Source: DIGJ01 sp036658435 (GTDB lineage: Bacteria; Bacillota; Clostridia; Lachnospirales; Lachnospiraceae). Taken from it: a stretch of DNA of 24,835 bases. Below the pieces are notes generated by a model. It ran no database searches. It saw nothing but the letters and a program-made list of their open reading frames with translations, and had not been told where the DNA came from. Shown here piece after piece: positions 14,256 to 22,883 of this stretch (positions within the stretch are counted from its first letter, which is position 1; every line of letters begins with the position of its first letter). The DNA lies in the NCBI GenBank assembly GCA_036658435.1, contig JAVXEO010000034.1, forward strand, positions 1 to 24,835, given 5' to 3'. Both the position numbers and the translations under genes were made by a program.

Positions 14256-15231
14256 TTACTGATTTGGGATTAATTTCAATAATTCTGTCATTTGATAAAA
14301 CAAGCGATCTCCATTTTCCGCCTTAAAAACAATAGAAATATAATCATGTTCATTGCTTCCCTTGGAATATAAGACGAGACAAGATCCGGCTTTAAAGGTG
14401 GTTCCGGTTTTACCTCCTATTACAGTAACACCTTCCGGTGGAACCTCTTTTCCACATAAATAACGATTGGTGGATGTAAATGTTTTGGATTTTATTTCTC
14501 CACTTTTGCTGCTATACGTTACCTCAATGTCTTTTGTATGTATTATATTTATAAAATTTTCATTTTTTATAAGAGCATTAAAAATCAAATAAATGTCATA
14601 CGGTGTGGTATAATGCTTTTCATCATGAAGTCCATGTGGATTTACAAAATGGGACTGGGTAGCACCCAGAGCCTTTGCTTCCTTATTCATTAACTTAGCA
14701 AACTCGTCCACACTTCCTGAAATGTGCTCTGCAATTGCAATTCCTGCATCATTTCCGGAACATACTAAAAAAGCAGTTAGCAAATCCTGCATATTTACCT
14801 GGTCACCTTCTGCAAAACCACAAAGGGATGCGCCCCATTCTGTAATATGGGAGGCATCGTAACTAAAAGTTACCGTATCATGAAGATCCGCATATTTAAA
14901 TGCCACGTAAGCCGTCATTATCTTTGTAATACTTGCCGGATAAAGTCGCTTATATACATGATCTNNNNNNNNNNTCTGCACGTAAAAATTCTTTTGTGGT
15001 TGCATCGAAAATAAGAGAGGCAGCAGCTGAAAACTGATCCTCTTTTTCTTCTTTGTAGTCTTCTGGCACCACACATAATTCCTGGGCAAAGGAGGGCTCA
15101 AGCTCTGAGACACCACCAAGTGCCGGTGTGTTGGCTTTATATTGTATATCTGCATGACCTCCTCCTTTGCAGGAAGACAAGCTTATACAGAGAATGAAAC
15201 ATAGAAATAAAGTAGATCTTTTCCTTTTCAT
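14256..15231 (-). CDS. Lipoprotein D-alanyl-D-alanine carboxypeptidase (DacA-type PBP; contains N-run)
   Basis: About 320 residues once the N-run is resolved. A lipoprotein signal peptide ends in lipobox LSSC (Cys21); a linker follows to about 65, then the S11 peptidase domain with SxxK at Ser96-Lys99 (PASITK), the SGN motif (CSGNDAG) and KTGTT. The family trims the terminal D-Ala of peptidoglycan stem peptides outside the membrane and so sets crosslinking. The C-terminal membrane-anchor domain of classical DacA is missing; the lipid anchor replaces it. The frame appears to shift at the Ns (14965-14974), but removing ten N plus one copy of duplicated TCT gives the continuous EFLRADHVYKRLYPAS, so the gene is probably intact. 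The start ATG overlaps the mgsA stop (TGATG). Confidence 0.88.
14965..14974. other. Run of ten N (assembly join) causing an apparent frameshift
   Basis: Both flanks carry TCT at the join. Removing the Ns plus one TCT (13 bases) restores one frame across the carboxypeptidase gene. Confidence 0.8.
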
Positions 15232-15629
15232 CAACCTCTCATAACCTCACGCCAATCCAAGTCTCCACGGTCCAGTGCTTTAATTAAAAGTTCCGCTGTT
15301 GCTAAATTAGTGGCAACCGGAATATTATGCACATCACAAAGCTGAATTACATTATACACGTCTGGTTCATGTGACTTTGGGCAAAGAGGATCTCTTAGAA
15401 AAATAATAAGATCAATTTCATTATGCTCAATTTGAGCACCTAACTGCTGCTCTCCACCTAAATGTCCGGCAAGATATTTGTGCACATTAAGATTGGTAAC
15501 CTCTTCGATTAATCTTCCTGTTGTACCAGTTGCAAATATTTCGTTTTTTATTAAGATACCACGATAAGCAATGCAGAAATTCTGCATTAATTTTTTCTTA
15601 GCATCATGAGCGACTAACCCAATGTTCAT
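15231..15629 (-). CDS. mgsA: Methylglyoxal synthase
   Basis: 132 residues forming the single-domain MGS-like fold. Family marks are VAHD (6-9), FATGTTG (32-38), RDPL (79-82), HEPDV (87-91) and PVATNLATAELL. It converts dihydroxyacetone phosphate to methylglyoxal plus phosphate, a glycolytic overflow bypass. The residue matching the E. coli catalytic base Asp71 is Glu60 (GGEQQ), an unusual acid-for-acid change; the matches to Asp101 (Asp90) and His98 (His87) are kept. It lies between rodA and the carboxypeptidase gene, whose start overlaps its stop. GGAGG precedes the ATG. Confidence 0.92.
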   Translation of the reverse strand: MNIGLVAHDAKKKLMQNFCIAYRGILIKNEIFATGTTGRLIEEVTNLNVHKYLAGHLGGEQQLGAQIEHNEIDLIIFLRDPLCPKSHEPDVYNVIQLCDVHNIPVATNLATAELLIKALDRGDLDWREVMRG

Positions 15630-15662
15630 AAAAATTCCTCCTTTTATTTCACTTTATAACTC

Positions 15663-16817
15663 TTATAACATAGAAAACCCACCACTTTTATTTCTTGAAG
15701 ACTGTAGCCCAACGTTAAGTAACAAACCGATTCCAATCATACAGCTCATGAGAGAACTCAAACCTGCACTTACAAAAGGGAGAGGCAATCCTGTATTTGG
15801 CAGCATTCTGGTTGCAACCCCTATGTTTGCAAATACCTGAAACATAAACATAGATCCGATTCCTATTGCAATCAGCATACCTAGTCTATCGAAAGCTTTG
15901 TTCGCTGTGTACAAACACACAACTATGATAATGGCTAGTAAACCTATTATAGCACAACTACCCAAAAATCCAACCTCTTCTCCAATAACAGCAAATATAA
16001 AATCACTTTCTGTTACATCGGCATGACGATATACCCTTGTGTCAGCGGCCATATCATTAAACAGTTTACCAGTAAGTTGTCCGGAAGCAATTGCTTGAAA
16101 AGAATAATTTTGCTGGTACATAATATCCGGATATTTTTCCGGATTTAAAAAACCAAGAATTCTTCCCTGCTGATAATAATCCAGTAGTTTTTGATAAGGC
16201 TGCTGCACATACCAAAAGGTAATCACAAAAGCCGGAATGCCAACGCCCAGCAATGCTACAATTATTTTACGGCTTAGTCCTGCAGCAAAAACCATCATCA
16301 CAAAAATAAACATCATGACAATGCTGGAAGAAAGATCGGATTGTACCAGAATAAACAGCGTAGGAAGTGCCATAAGAAAGCCACCAATTACAAAAACCCG
16401 AAATTTATCCATATATTCTTCGTACTTATTATAAAATACCGCAAGCGTTAAAATCAATATAATCTTGCAAATTTCAGAAGGCTGTAAATTGATTCCCGGC
16501 AAATTTATCCAACGCCATGATCCCGTATTCAAATCCGTTCCCATAGGTGAAAACTTTGTTGCAGCCGCCATAAGTACTCCTAAAATATAGTAAAATACAA
16601 CAAACTTACATATAAAATGATAGTCAACCATGGATAGAATGATAGCAAAAATCAAACCTACGAAAAACCCAATTAACTGTTTTTTTAAGGCAGAGGGACC
16701 TAATTCTTCCCCACTTGCCAATTTTACAAAATTCGCACCTAAAACACCTGTTAACGTTACAATTATTAAAAGAAAAAAATTATAACGTTTAAAATCATAT
16801 TGTTTAAAATTAAACAT
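15663..16817 (-). CDS. rodA: RodA, SEDS peptidoglycan glycosyltransferase of elongation
   Basis: 384 residues and about ten membrane helices. SEDS signatures are WRWINLPGINLQPSE (101-115), the catalytic-site aspartate Asp272 in TESDFIFAVIGEE, and NTGLPLPFVSAGLSSL near the end. The enzyme polymerises lipid II on the outer membrane face with its class B PBP partner, here most likely the PBP2 encoded upstream in the same operon. SEDS members RodA, FtsW and SpoVE are similar; I choose RodA because of the mre/PBP2 context. The usual QPDLG loop reads QSDLSSS. Confidence 0.88.
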   Translation of the reverse strand: MFNFKQYDFKRYNFFLLIIVTLTGVLGANFVKLASGEELGPSALKKQLIGFFVGLIFAIILSMVDYHFICKFVVFYYILGVLMAAATKFSPMGTDLNTGSWRWINLPGINLQPSEICKIILILTLAVFYNKYEEYMDKFRVFVIGGFLMALPTLFILVQSDLSSSIVMMFIFVMMVFAAGLSRKIIVALLGVGIPAFVITFWYVQQPYQKLLDYYQQGRILGFLNPEKYPDIMYQQNYSFQAIASGQLTGKLFNDMAADTRVYRHADVTESDFIFAVIGEEVGFLGSCAIIGLLAIIIVVCLYTANKAFDRLGMLIAIGIGSMFMFQVFANIGVATRMLPNTGLPLPFVSAGLSSLMSCMIGIGLLLNVGLQSSRNKSGGFSML

Positions 16818-16828
16818 ATATTCTGTCC

Positions 16829-17104
16829 TTATTCTTTTGGATTTCTTAAGTCCTTAATTGGAATATTTGCATACAAAGCAGGAACGAAACCATTATTTCC
16901 TTCCGATTCCGTTTGAGTAATCTTAATATCCAGCCCTTCTACATCAATTTCAATATATTTGGAAATCACATTAATAATATCATTTTTTATTTGCTCCATA
17001 ATTTCCGGAGAACAATTTGCCCTGTCTGAAACTAAAACTAATTTTAGTCTATCTTTTGCAAAATTACTGGACGTCTTTTTTTTAAAGAAATCAGCCAAAC
17101 TCAT
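16829..17104 (-). CDS. minE: MinE, topological specificity factor of the Min system
   Basis: 91 residues. It starts with the amphipathic membrane-targeting stretch MSLADFFKKK, then the MinD-contact strand/helix (AKDRLKLVLVSDRA), and the C-terminal topological-specificity domain (about 35-88). MinE stimulates MinD ATPase and drives pole-to-pole oscillation. The gene follows minD after 15 bases. Confidence 0.93.
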   Translation of the reverse strand: MSLADFFKKKTSSNFAKDRLKLVLVSDRANCSPEIMEQIKNDIINVISKYIEIDVEGLDIKITQTESEGNNGFVPALYANIPIKDLRNPKE

Positions 17105-17119
17105 TTCGATTCTCCTCCT

Positions 17120-17911
17120 TTAATTTTTTTTGAACAAATTAGCCAGCATACTCATAAATCCACCCTTACTGCTTAAATCAAGAAGTGGCACTTCTTCCCC
17201 AATAATACGACGACAAATGTTCATATAGGCTTGTCCGGCCAAACTTTCATCACCTACTAAAGGCTCTCCCTTGTTGGTAGAAACGACAATGTTTTCGTCA
17301 TCTGGTACCACACCAATTAAATTGATGGCCAAAATTTCAACCACATCATCTGCAGACATCATGTCTCCACGTTTTACCATATCGTTTCTAAGACGATTTA
17401 CAATTAAGTGGGTATTTTTTATTTCATTGGCTTCTAATAAACCAATAATACGGTCTGCATCACGAACAGCGGAAACTTCCGGTGTTGTAACTACCAGGGC
17501 ACTATCTGCACCGGCAATGGCATTCTTAAATCCCTGTTCAATTCCCGCAGGGCAGTCCATCAATATGTAATCAAATTCATCTCTTAGCTCATCTGCAAGT
17601 TTTTTCATCTGCTCCGGTGATACACTTGTTTTGTCCCGAGTCTGTGCCGATGGCAATAAATACAGATTGGGGTATCTCTTATCTTTAATCAAAGCTTGCT
17701 TTATTCTGCAATTTCCCTCTACAACATCAACTAGGTTATAAACGATACGATTCTCAAGCCCTAAAACAACATCCAGATTTCTAAGTCCTATGTCCGTATC
17801 AATTAAAACAACCTTTTTATCAAGTTTTGCCAGACCAGTTCCTACATTTGCTGTTGTTGTTGTTTTACCAACGCCACCCTTACCGGATGTAATTACGATT
17901 ACTTCTCCCAT
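17120..17911 (-). CDS. minD: MinD, membrane-associated division-site ATPase
   Basis: 263 residues. A deviant Walker A motif, GKGGVGKTT, includes signature Lys11 and Lys16. Switch regions follow (DTDIGLRNLD; DCPAGIEQG), and a C-terminal amphipathic membrane-targeting sequence is at about 250-263 (MSMLANLFKKN). ATP-bound MinD dimerises on the membrane, recruits MinC and is released by MinE. Gene order minC-minD-minE on the minus strand, with short gaps. Confidence 0.96.
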   Translation of the reverse strand: MGEVIVITSGKGGVGKTTTTANVGTGLAKLDKKVVLIDTDIGLRNLDVVLGLENRIVYNLVDVVEGNCRIKQALIKDKRYPNLYLLPSAQTRDKTSVSPEQMKKLADELRDEFDYILMDCPAGIEQGFKNAIAGADSALVVTTPEVSAVRDADRIIGLLEANEIKNTHLIVNRLRNDMVKRGDMMSADDVVEILAINLIGVVPDDENIVVSTNKGEPLVGDESLAGQAYMNICRRIIGEEVPLLDLSSKGGFMSMLANLFKKN

Positions 17912-17950
17912 ATTACTAAATTTCCTCCAATCTTTCTTTTCCTAAAATTT

Positions 17951-18619
17951 TTAAAAAAAATGAATATCCTCTATCACATCTTTTGTAAATGGCTCAATGT
18001 AAATGTTACCATCTTCTATATAGGCAACCTTTGTTTCCTTCTCCTTTTTTTGTTGAGGAGAATCCGGTGACCTTGCAATGATATCTGCAATTCGAATCTG
18101 AACGGGATTCATATCCAATGCTAAAACAAAAGCATTTTCATTTCCGGAAGCTCCGGCAAAAGCATTTCCTTTTAGAAAACCTAATACAATAATATTTCCC
18201 TTAGAAACAACTTTTGCCCCGGGTTTCACATCACCAATGATAATAATGCTGGTTTCGGATTCTAAAACCTGACCGGAACGTAAATTCCCTTTATAGAACT
18301 GACCGGAATTTGCATTGAGTTCCATCAGTTTATCTTCCAAAGACTTTTTGAAAATTTCTTCTGTTTTTGGATTGGTATCCACAATGCAAATAATATTTAA
18401 TTTTGAATTTTCATTAATAATGTCTAGAAGTTCACGTTGCTGTTCATTACTTAATTCATGGCCTTCAAAGCTAATAGCCATGGTTGCATTTCCTAAAAAA
18501 TCAGAGGAAGTACGGAATTTTTCGGCAACTGCCACTTTTATAGAATCAAAATCCATTGCCGGTTCCATAACTACAATAATTCCGGACTTTGTTCCTTTAA
18601 TCATAACTGAATTATTCAT
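17951..18619 (-). CDS. minC: MinC, FtsZ assembly inhibitor
   Basis: 222 residues. The N-terminal domain (about 1-105) is the FtsZ-inhibiting MinC_N fold. The C-terminal domain (about 110-215) is the right-handed beta helix that dimerises and binds MinD, marked by GDVKPGAKVVSKGNIIVLG and LKGNAFAGA. The start ATG lies 12 bases after GAAGGAG. It follows the PBP2 gene by 18 bases, joining the Min block to the elongation block. Confidence 0.92.
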   Translation of the reverse strand: MNNSVMIKGTKSGIIVVMEPAMDFDSIKVAVAEKFRTSSDFLGNATMAISFEGHELSNEQQRELLDIINENSKLNIICIVDTNPKTEEIFKKSLEDKLMELNANSGQFYKGNLRSGQVLESETSIIIIGDVKPGAKVVSKGNIIVLGFLKGNAFAGASGNENAFVLALDMNPVQIRIADIIARSPDSPQQKKEKETKVAYIEDGNIYIEPFTKDVIEDIHFF

Positions 18620-18637
18620 ACTTTTAATATACTCCTT

Positions 18638-21466
18638 CTAGTCTTCAACTCTGATATTCTGATCGGAAACCTGAAGCGCTTCTGACTTTGACAACTTGAA
18701 ATAGTCCTTATAAATATTTCTTCCTACATCAGCAGCATTCCCGGATGAATAACCATTTGGAATTACTACCGTAACACAAATTTCCGGTTCTTCATATGGT
18801 CCAAAAGATACAAAAAGAGCATGATTTGGACGAGATTTACTCTCCTGTGCGGTACCTGTTTTTCCTGCTACTGTGACTCCTAAATTTTTAAATAAAGAAG
18901 AAATAGAACTGTTTGGTCCATTTAAAACTTTATACATACCTTCTTGAACAAGGGACCAGGTAGAATCCTTTATATGAACTTCATTATAGATACTTGCTTT
19001 GTTATCTAAAATCGTCTTACCCTTTAGGTTTTTTATTTTATCAACGACCGTTAAGTTATAGCAAGTCCCTTTATTGGCAACCGTTGTAATATAACGATTT
19101 ATTTGGGCCGGTGTATAATTGTTAGTACCTTGTCCAATGGCAGAACGAATGGAGTCCTTCTCTGAAATGTTAGGATCGTATTCATATAATTCGATTCCGG
19201 ACTTAGCATCCAGACCAAACATGGACGCGTATTTTTTTAGTTTCTTTAACCCAACGTTACTATTATACGTATCCCCTACCTGACTAAGACGATATCCCAT
19301 TTCATAAAAAAAGTAATTGCAGGAAACTTGAATGGCATCTGTAATATCTATATTTCCATGAGAACGGTTACTCCAGCACTTTGGTCCATCTGTAATCTTT
19401 TCATATACCACCTTATCTAAAACGGTCTCTCTTTCACCAACGACACCCTCTTCTAGTGCAGCTACGGATGTTACCATTTTGTAGGTAGAACCGGGAGCTG
19501 TTTTTTGCTGAAGTGGACGGTTAATCATTGGAGAGGCAGAACTTTGTTCCAAATAAGAATAATAATCAGAATCTATTTGATTCGCCAATTTGTTGTTGTC
19601 ATAACTTGGGTACGATACAAGGGCTAAAACATTTCCATTTGTTACATCCGTAACCACAATGGAACCGGAACAGGGATCCAAGGCTAATTCTCCAGGTGTG
19701 ATTTTTAAATTTTTGATTTTACTTCGTATAAAAGTATAGGCAGAAACGGTACCATTTTCTAGTTTTTCAATTTCGCTTTCATCATATTCTAACACGCCTT
19801 GATCGAAAAGCAAAAGACAAATTTCTTTTCCTGAAAGATTATAGTTAAAAATCAGGGTTTTATAAATTTTTTTATTAAAGGTTTTATCCGTCACAAGCAT
19901 GGTTTTAATATACTCAAAAAGTTTGGCATATATTTCTTTTGTGCTGTAAAATTCATCTCCAATTTGCAGCTTTCTTAAGTCTATCCAATTATTGGAAAGT
20001 GCATACTGCAAAAATGCGCTTAAACTTACTTTACCTTCCACATAATCCTGATACATAATGCTTTCCTTGTCAATAGCATCGGATAAAAGAATATCTTTTT
20101 CTATCAGAAAAGAGTACACATAGTCAAGATAAGTTTCTAGTTTTTCACCTGCGGCTTTGTTTGATATGGTACTGTCTATGGCCATAACTCTTTCTAAGTC
20201 ACGAAAAACTTCCTTTTGCTTTGAAAGATATTTTTTATATACGGATTTTTCTGTCGCGGTTGCATCTTTCATGTTTAACTGGGTAATGTCGATAATATTA
20301 TTCTCAATCAGTGCATTGTAAACTTCATAAATCGGAATTTTAATTTCATCACTGGATTTCCCTTTGGAACCATAATTCATGCTATTTACAATATTGGATA
20401 AAAGAACGTTTGCTATTTTCTTTTCCAGTAAATTATAATATTTTTTTTGTAGTGCTGCATCAATGGTAAGATATAAATCATTTCCAGCAATGGGCTCCAC
20501 ACGCTCTTTTATATCGGTAACACGAAAGTTTTCGTTAATCGTTAACTTTTCGCTTCCTTTTTTACCATGAAGATAATTTTCGTATTTTTTTTCTAACCCA
20601 CTTTTTCCAACCTGATCCGTTTTGGTATAACGTTTGGTATCTTTTTCATTCAAGCCTTCGTATTCTTCCATAGTGATCATACCGGTATAGCCAAGGATAT
20701 GTGAAAAATATTTGCTGTCATTATAAACTCGATGAGTTTCCTGAACAACTTCAACCCCCGGAAGTTCTGCACTGGCTTCTTTAATAGCTACCACTGCCCT
20801 GGGATTAATATTGGAAGCAATGGTACTTTGAACATATTTTTGCCAACGGTTTAAAAAAAGTTCATATCGAACGGACATAATCTTCAATGCATCTTTATCG
20901 CTATAGGTTTTAGCAATCATAAATTTAGGACTTGAAACTTCGGTAGAATACCGCATATATTGAAACATCTCTTCGGCTGTAATTTCAATCTGCTTATCAC
21001 TTAACTTTTGAGAAGAGGATAAAGAGTACACATCTTTTTTAAATCGCAGCAAGGAATTTCCCTCTACCGTAAAAGAAAATTCACCATCTTCACTTATAGA
21101 AATTGGAAATTCAGTTACCAAATGGCTCCCGTTCGCTTCTAAAATAGTGATTAGGTAATGTATCATTGCATTTTTTTCTTCATTTGTAGATAAAGCACCC
21201 ACATCTTCAATATTAACACAATAAGATAATTCGTCATATGCAAGCAATACACCATTACGGTCATATATGTTGCCACGCGTACTTTTCAATGCCCGATCTC
21301 TTTCTCCCGTTACCGTTGCTTTCTTTGCATATTCATCTCCGTTAATAATCTGCATTTTAAAAATCTGATGAATTAGTAAAAAAAATAAAGTGAAAAAAAT
21401 AACGGACATAGGGAAAAGTCGAGATTTTACTATGCTTTTAATTTCATTCCATATGGTGTCCAGCAT
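18638..21466 (-). CDS. mrdA: Penicillin-binding protein 2 (class B transpeptidase), enlarged
   Basis: 942 residues; PBP2 of E. coli has about 630. A short cytoplasmic N-terminus, one membrane helix (about 18-38), the PBP dimerisation domain (about 60-320, including TRGNIYDRNG and GKSGLEKKYE) and the transpeptidase domain with Ser660/Lys663 (GSTYK), SCN (715-717) and KTG (869-871). Between LTIDAALQK (333-341) and DPCSGSIVVTD (598-608), which are near neighbours in ordinary PBP2, lies an extra mostly helical block of about 240 residues. The protein crosslinks peptidoglycan during elongation with RodA. GGGAGG precedes the start, and the mreD stop overlaps that ribosome-binding region. Confidence 0.92.
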   Translation of the reverse strand: MLDTIWNEIKSIVKSRLFPMSVIFFTLFFLLIHQIFKMQIINGDEYAKKATVTGERDRALKSTRGNIYDRNGVLLAYDELSYCVNIEDVGALSTNEEKNAMIHYLITILEANGSHLVTEFPISISEDGEFSFTVEGNSLLRFKKDVYSLSSSQKLSDKQIEITAEEMFQYMRYSTEVSSPKFMIAKTYSDKDALKIMSVRYELFLNRWQKYVQSTIASNINPRAVVAIKEASAELPGVEVVQETHRVYNDSKYFSHILGYTGMITMEEYEGLNEKDTKRYTKTDQVGKSGLEKKYENYLHGKKGSEKLTINENFRVTDIKERVEPIAGNDLYLTIDAALQKKYYNLLEKKIANVLLSNIVNSMNYGSKGKSSDEIKIPIYEVYNALIENNIIDITQLNMKDATATEKSVYKKYLSKQKEVFRDLERVMAIDSTISNKAAGEKLETYLDYVYSFLIEKDILLSDAIDKESIMYQDYVEGKVSLSAFLQYALSNNWIDLRKLQIGDEFYSTKEIYAKLFEYIKTMLVTDKTFNKKIYKTLIFNYNLSGKEICLLLFDQGVLEYDESEIEKLENGTVSAYTFIRSKIKNLKITPGELALDPCSGSIVVTDVTNGNVLALVSYPSYDNNKLANQIDSDYYSYLEQSSASPMINRPLQQKTAPGSTYKMVTSVAALEEGVVGERETVLDKVVYEKITDGPKCWSNRSHGNIDITDAIQVSCNYFFYEMGYRLSQVGDTYNSNVGLKKLKKYASMFGLDAKSGIELYEYDPNISEKDSIRSAIGQGTNNYTPAQINRYITTVANKGTCYNLTVVDKIKNLKGKTILDNKASIYNEVHIKDSTWSLVQEGMYKVLNGPNSSISSLFKNLGVTVAGKTGTAQESKSRPNHALFVSFGPYEEPEICVTVVIPNGYSSGNAADVGRNIYKDYFKLSKSEALQVSDQNIRVED

Positions 21467-21469
21467 ATT

Positions 21470-21976
21470 TTAAGCCTCCCTTTTATCCGTTACACTCGTA
21501 TTTCTATGAAGAGTATGTAAAATCTTATATAAAAACACAGATATTAAAACGGTATATACCACTTCCGGTAAAATAATTCTTCTTAGGTAAAAGAAAAAAT
21601 CAAGGCGGCCTCTTAATAAAAATTCTACAATATAATATAAAAAATTATATAATAAATCACTGACACTTATAATAATCAGTGGAATCGTTAAATCATCTGT
21701 ATAGTAAATTTTATTTAATACTCCATTTAAATAACCAATTCCCATTAGAATCAGTGCATATAATCCAATGACAGAACCAAAAAACAAGTCGGTCAATAAA
21801 CCACACAAAAAACCTACCCAAAGTCCTTCTTTTTCCCCTCCCATGTATCCATAGGCAACGGTAACAATTAAAAGTAAATTTGGTACAACATTGGCAAGTG
21901 CCAGGGTCTGAAATAAAGTTGTCTGTAATACAAAGCATATGATAATTACAAGAATTGTACTAATAAAGCGTTTCAT
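21470..21976 (-). CDS. mreD: MreD, rod-shape-determining membrane protein
   Basis: 168 residues, very hydrophobic, five or six membrane helices, with the family features of an N-terminal helix ending LQTTLFQ, NLLLIVTVAYGYMGGEKEG and FLCGLLTDLFFG. MreD belongs to the elongasome with MreB, MreC, RodA and PBP2; its exact action is unclear. A GGAAAGG site precedes the ATG. Confidence 0.9.
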   Translation of the reverse strand: MKRFISTILVIIICFVLQTTLFQTLALANVVPNLLLIVTVAYGYMGGEKEGLWVGFLCGLLTDLFFGSVIGLYALILMGIGYLNGVLNKIYYTDDLTIPLIIISVSDLLYNFLYYIVEFLLRGRLDFFFYLRRIILPEVVYTVLISVFLYKILHTLHRNTSVTDKREA

Positions 21977-21996
21977 TTTAAAACCTTTCCATTTCT

Positions 21997-22863
21997 TTAA
22001 TACGTAATAGCCTCTGCAGGAAGTTCTTTCTTTAATTCAGTAATCACTAAAACGGTATCCAGGGAATCAAAGGAAACTGCAGGTGTCAGGTATCCTGATT
22101 TTGTCATATTAGAAGAATCCATCTTTAGGTTGTTAACATATCCAATCAATATTCCCTGAAGGAAGCGGTCACTAATATGCGAGGTTACAATTTCATCCCC
22201 CTCTTTTATTTTTGCATCCTTATCCACCAGTTCAATTTCAATGGTACCGGTATCAATCAATTCCAAATTTCCCTTTACATTGCATAGGTCGGATGTCTTT
22301 AGCGACATGGCTCCTACATTACTTTTATCATCAATAATGGTTCGAACCATTGACCAGTGATCTCCTACTTTTGTCACAATTCCAACCAGTCCTCCATCTG
22401 CAATTACATTCATATTGATAGAAATTCCGTCTTCGGAACCTTTATCAATACAAAATTGATTATACCAGTTATTGCTGTCACGGCTAATTACCCTTGCTGC
22501 AACTTTGGGATAGCTTGCATATTTTTCATCTAATTTATAGAGTTTGCGAAGACTTTCTAATTCGTATTTTTCTTGCTGCAAAATCTTATTTTCATAGGTC
22601 ATGGTATCTATTTTTTTTTGCAGCTCTTGATTTCTTTCATTTAAATCCTGTACGGTATGAAATACTTCTTTTTTTTCATAAAGCCACGAGCCAACTGAAT
22701 TAATGCCCTTTTGCATGGGAGTAACAACCTGTCCTATGGCACGTCTTATGGGTGAAAACTTTTCAGGAAATCGAAAAGAAACAATAAGAAATGCTAAACA
22801 TAAAAGAGAACATCCCGCTAAGACATATTTTGGTTCTATTGTTATTTTCGTTCTACGTCGCAT
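21997..22863 (-). CDS. mreC: MreC, rod-shape-determining scaffold protein
   Basis: 288 residues from the chosen ATG. A basic N-terminus (MRRRTKIT), one membrane helix (about 11-28), a coiled coil (about 55-100, rich in Q/E/K/L), then the double beta-barrel domain (about 110-275: VISRDSNNWYNQFCIDKGS, GLVGIVTKVG, DRFLQGILIGYV). MreC links cytoplasmic MreB to outside enzymes and activates PBP2. I use the ATG at 22863 rather than the upstream TTG because GGAGG lies 10 bases before the ATG but only 1 base before the TTG. Confidence 0.92.
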   Translation of the reverse strand: MRRRTKITIEPKYVLAGCSLLCLAFLIVSFRFPEKFSPIRRAIGQVVTPMQKGINSVGSWLYEKKEVFHTVQDLNERNQELQKKIDTMTYENKILQQEKYELESLRKLYKLDEKYASYPKVAARVISRDSNNWYNQFCIDKGSEDGISINMNVIADGGLVGIVTKVGDHWSMVRTIIDDKSNVGAMSLKTSDLCNVKGNLELIDTGTIEIELVDKDAKIKEGDEIVTSHISDRFLQGILIGYVNNLKMDSSNMTKSGYLTPAVSFDSLDTVLVITELKKELPAEAITY

Positions 22864-22873
22864 CAAAAACAAA

Positions 22874-22878
22874 CCTCC
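22874..22878 (-). promoter_or_regulatory. Ribosome-binding site fixing the mreC start
   Basis: GGAGG on the minus strand, 10 bases before the ATG at 22861-22863 and too near the in-frame TTG at 22870-22872. Confidence 0.7.
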
Positions 22879-22883
22879 AAATG

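Noticed and set aside
14950..15234. Two separate genes or a pseudogene at the carboxypeptidase
   Set aside because: The frame change is explained exactly by ten placeholder Ns plus a duplicated TCT.
17271..17570. Plus-strand open frame opposite minD
   Set aside because: Antisense shadow of a highly conserved gene; no start signal or family features.
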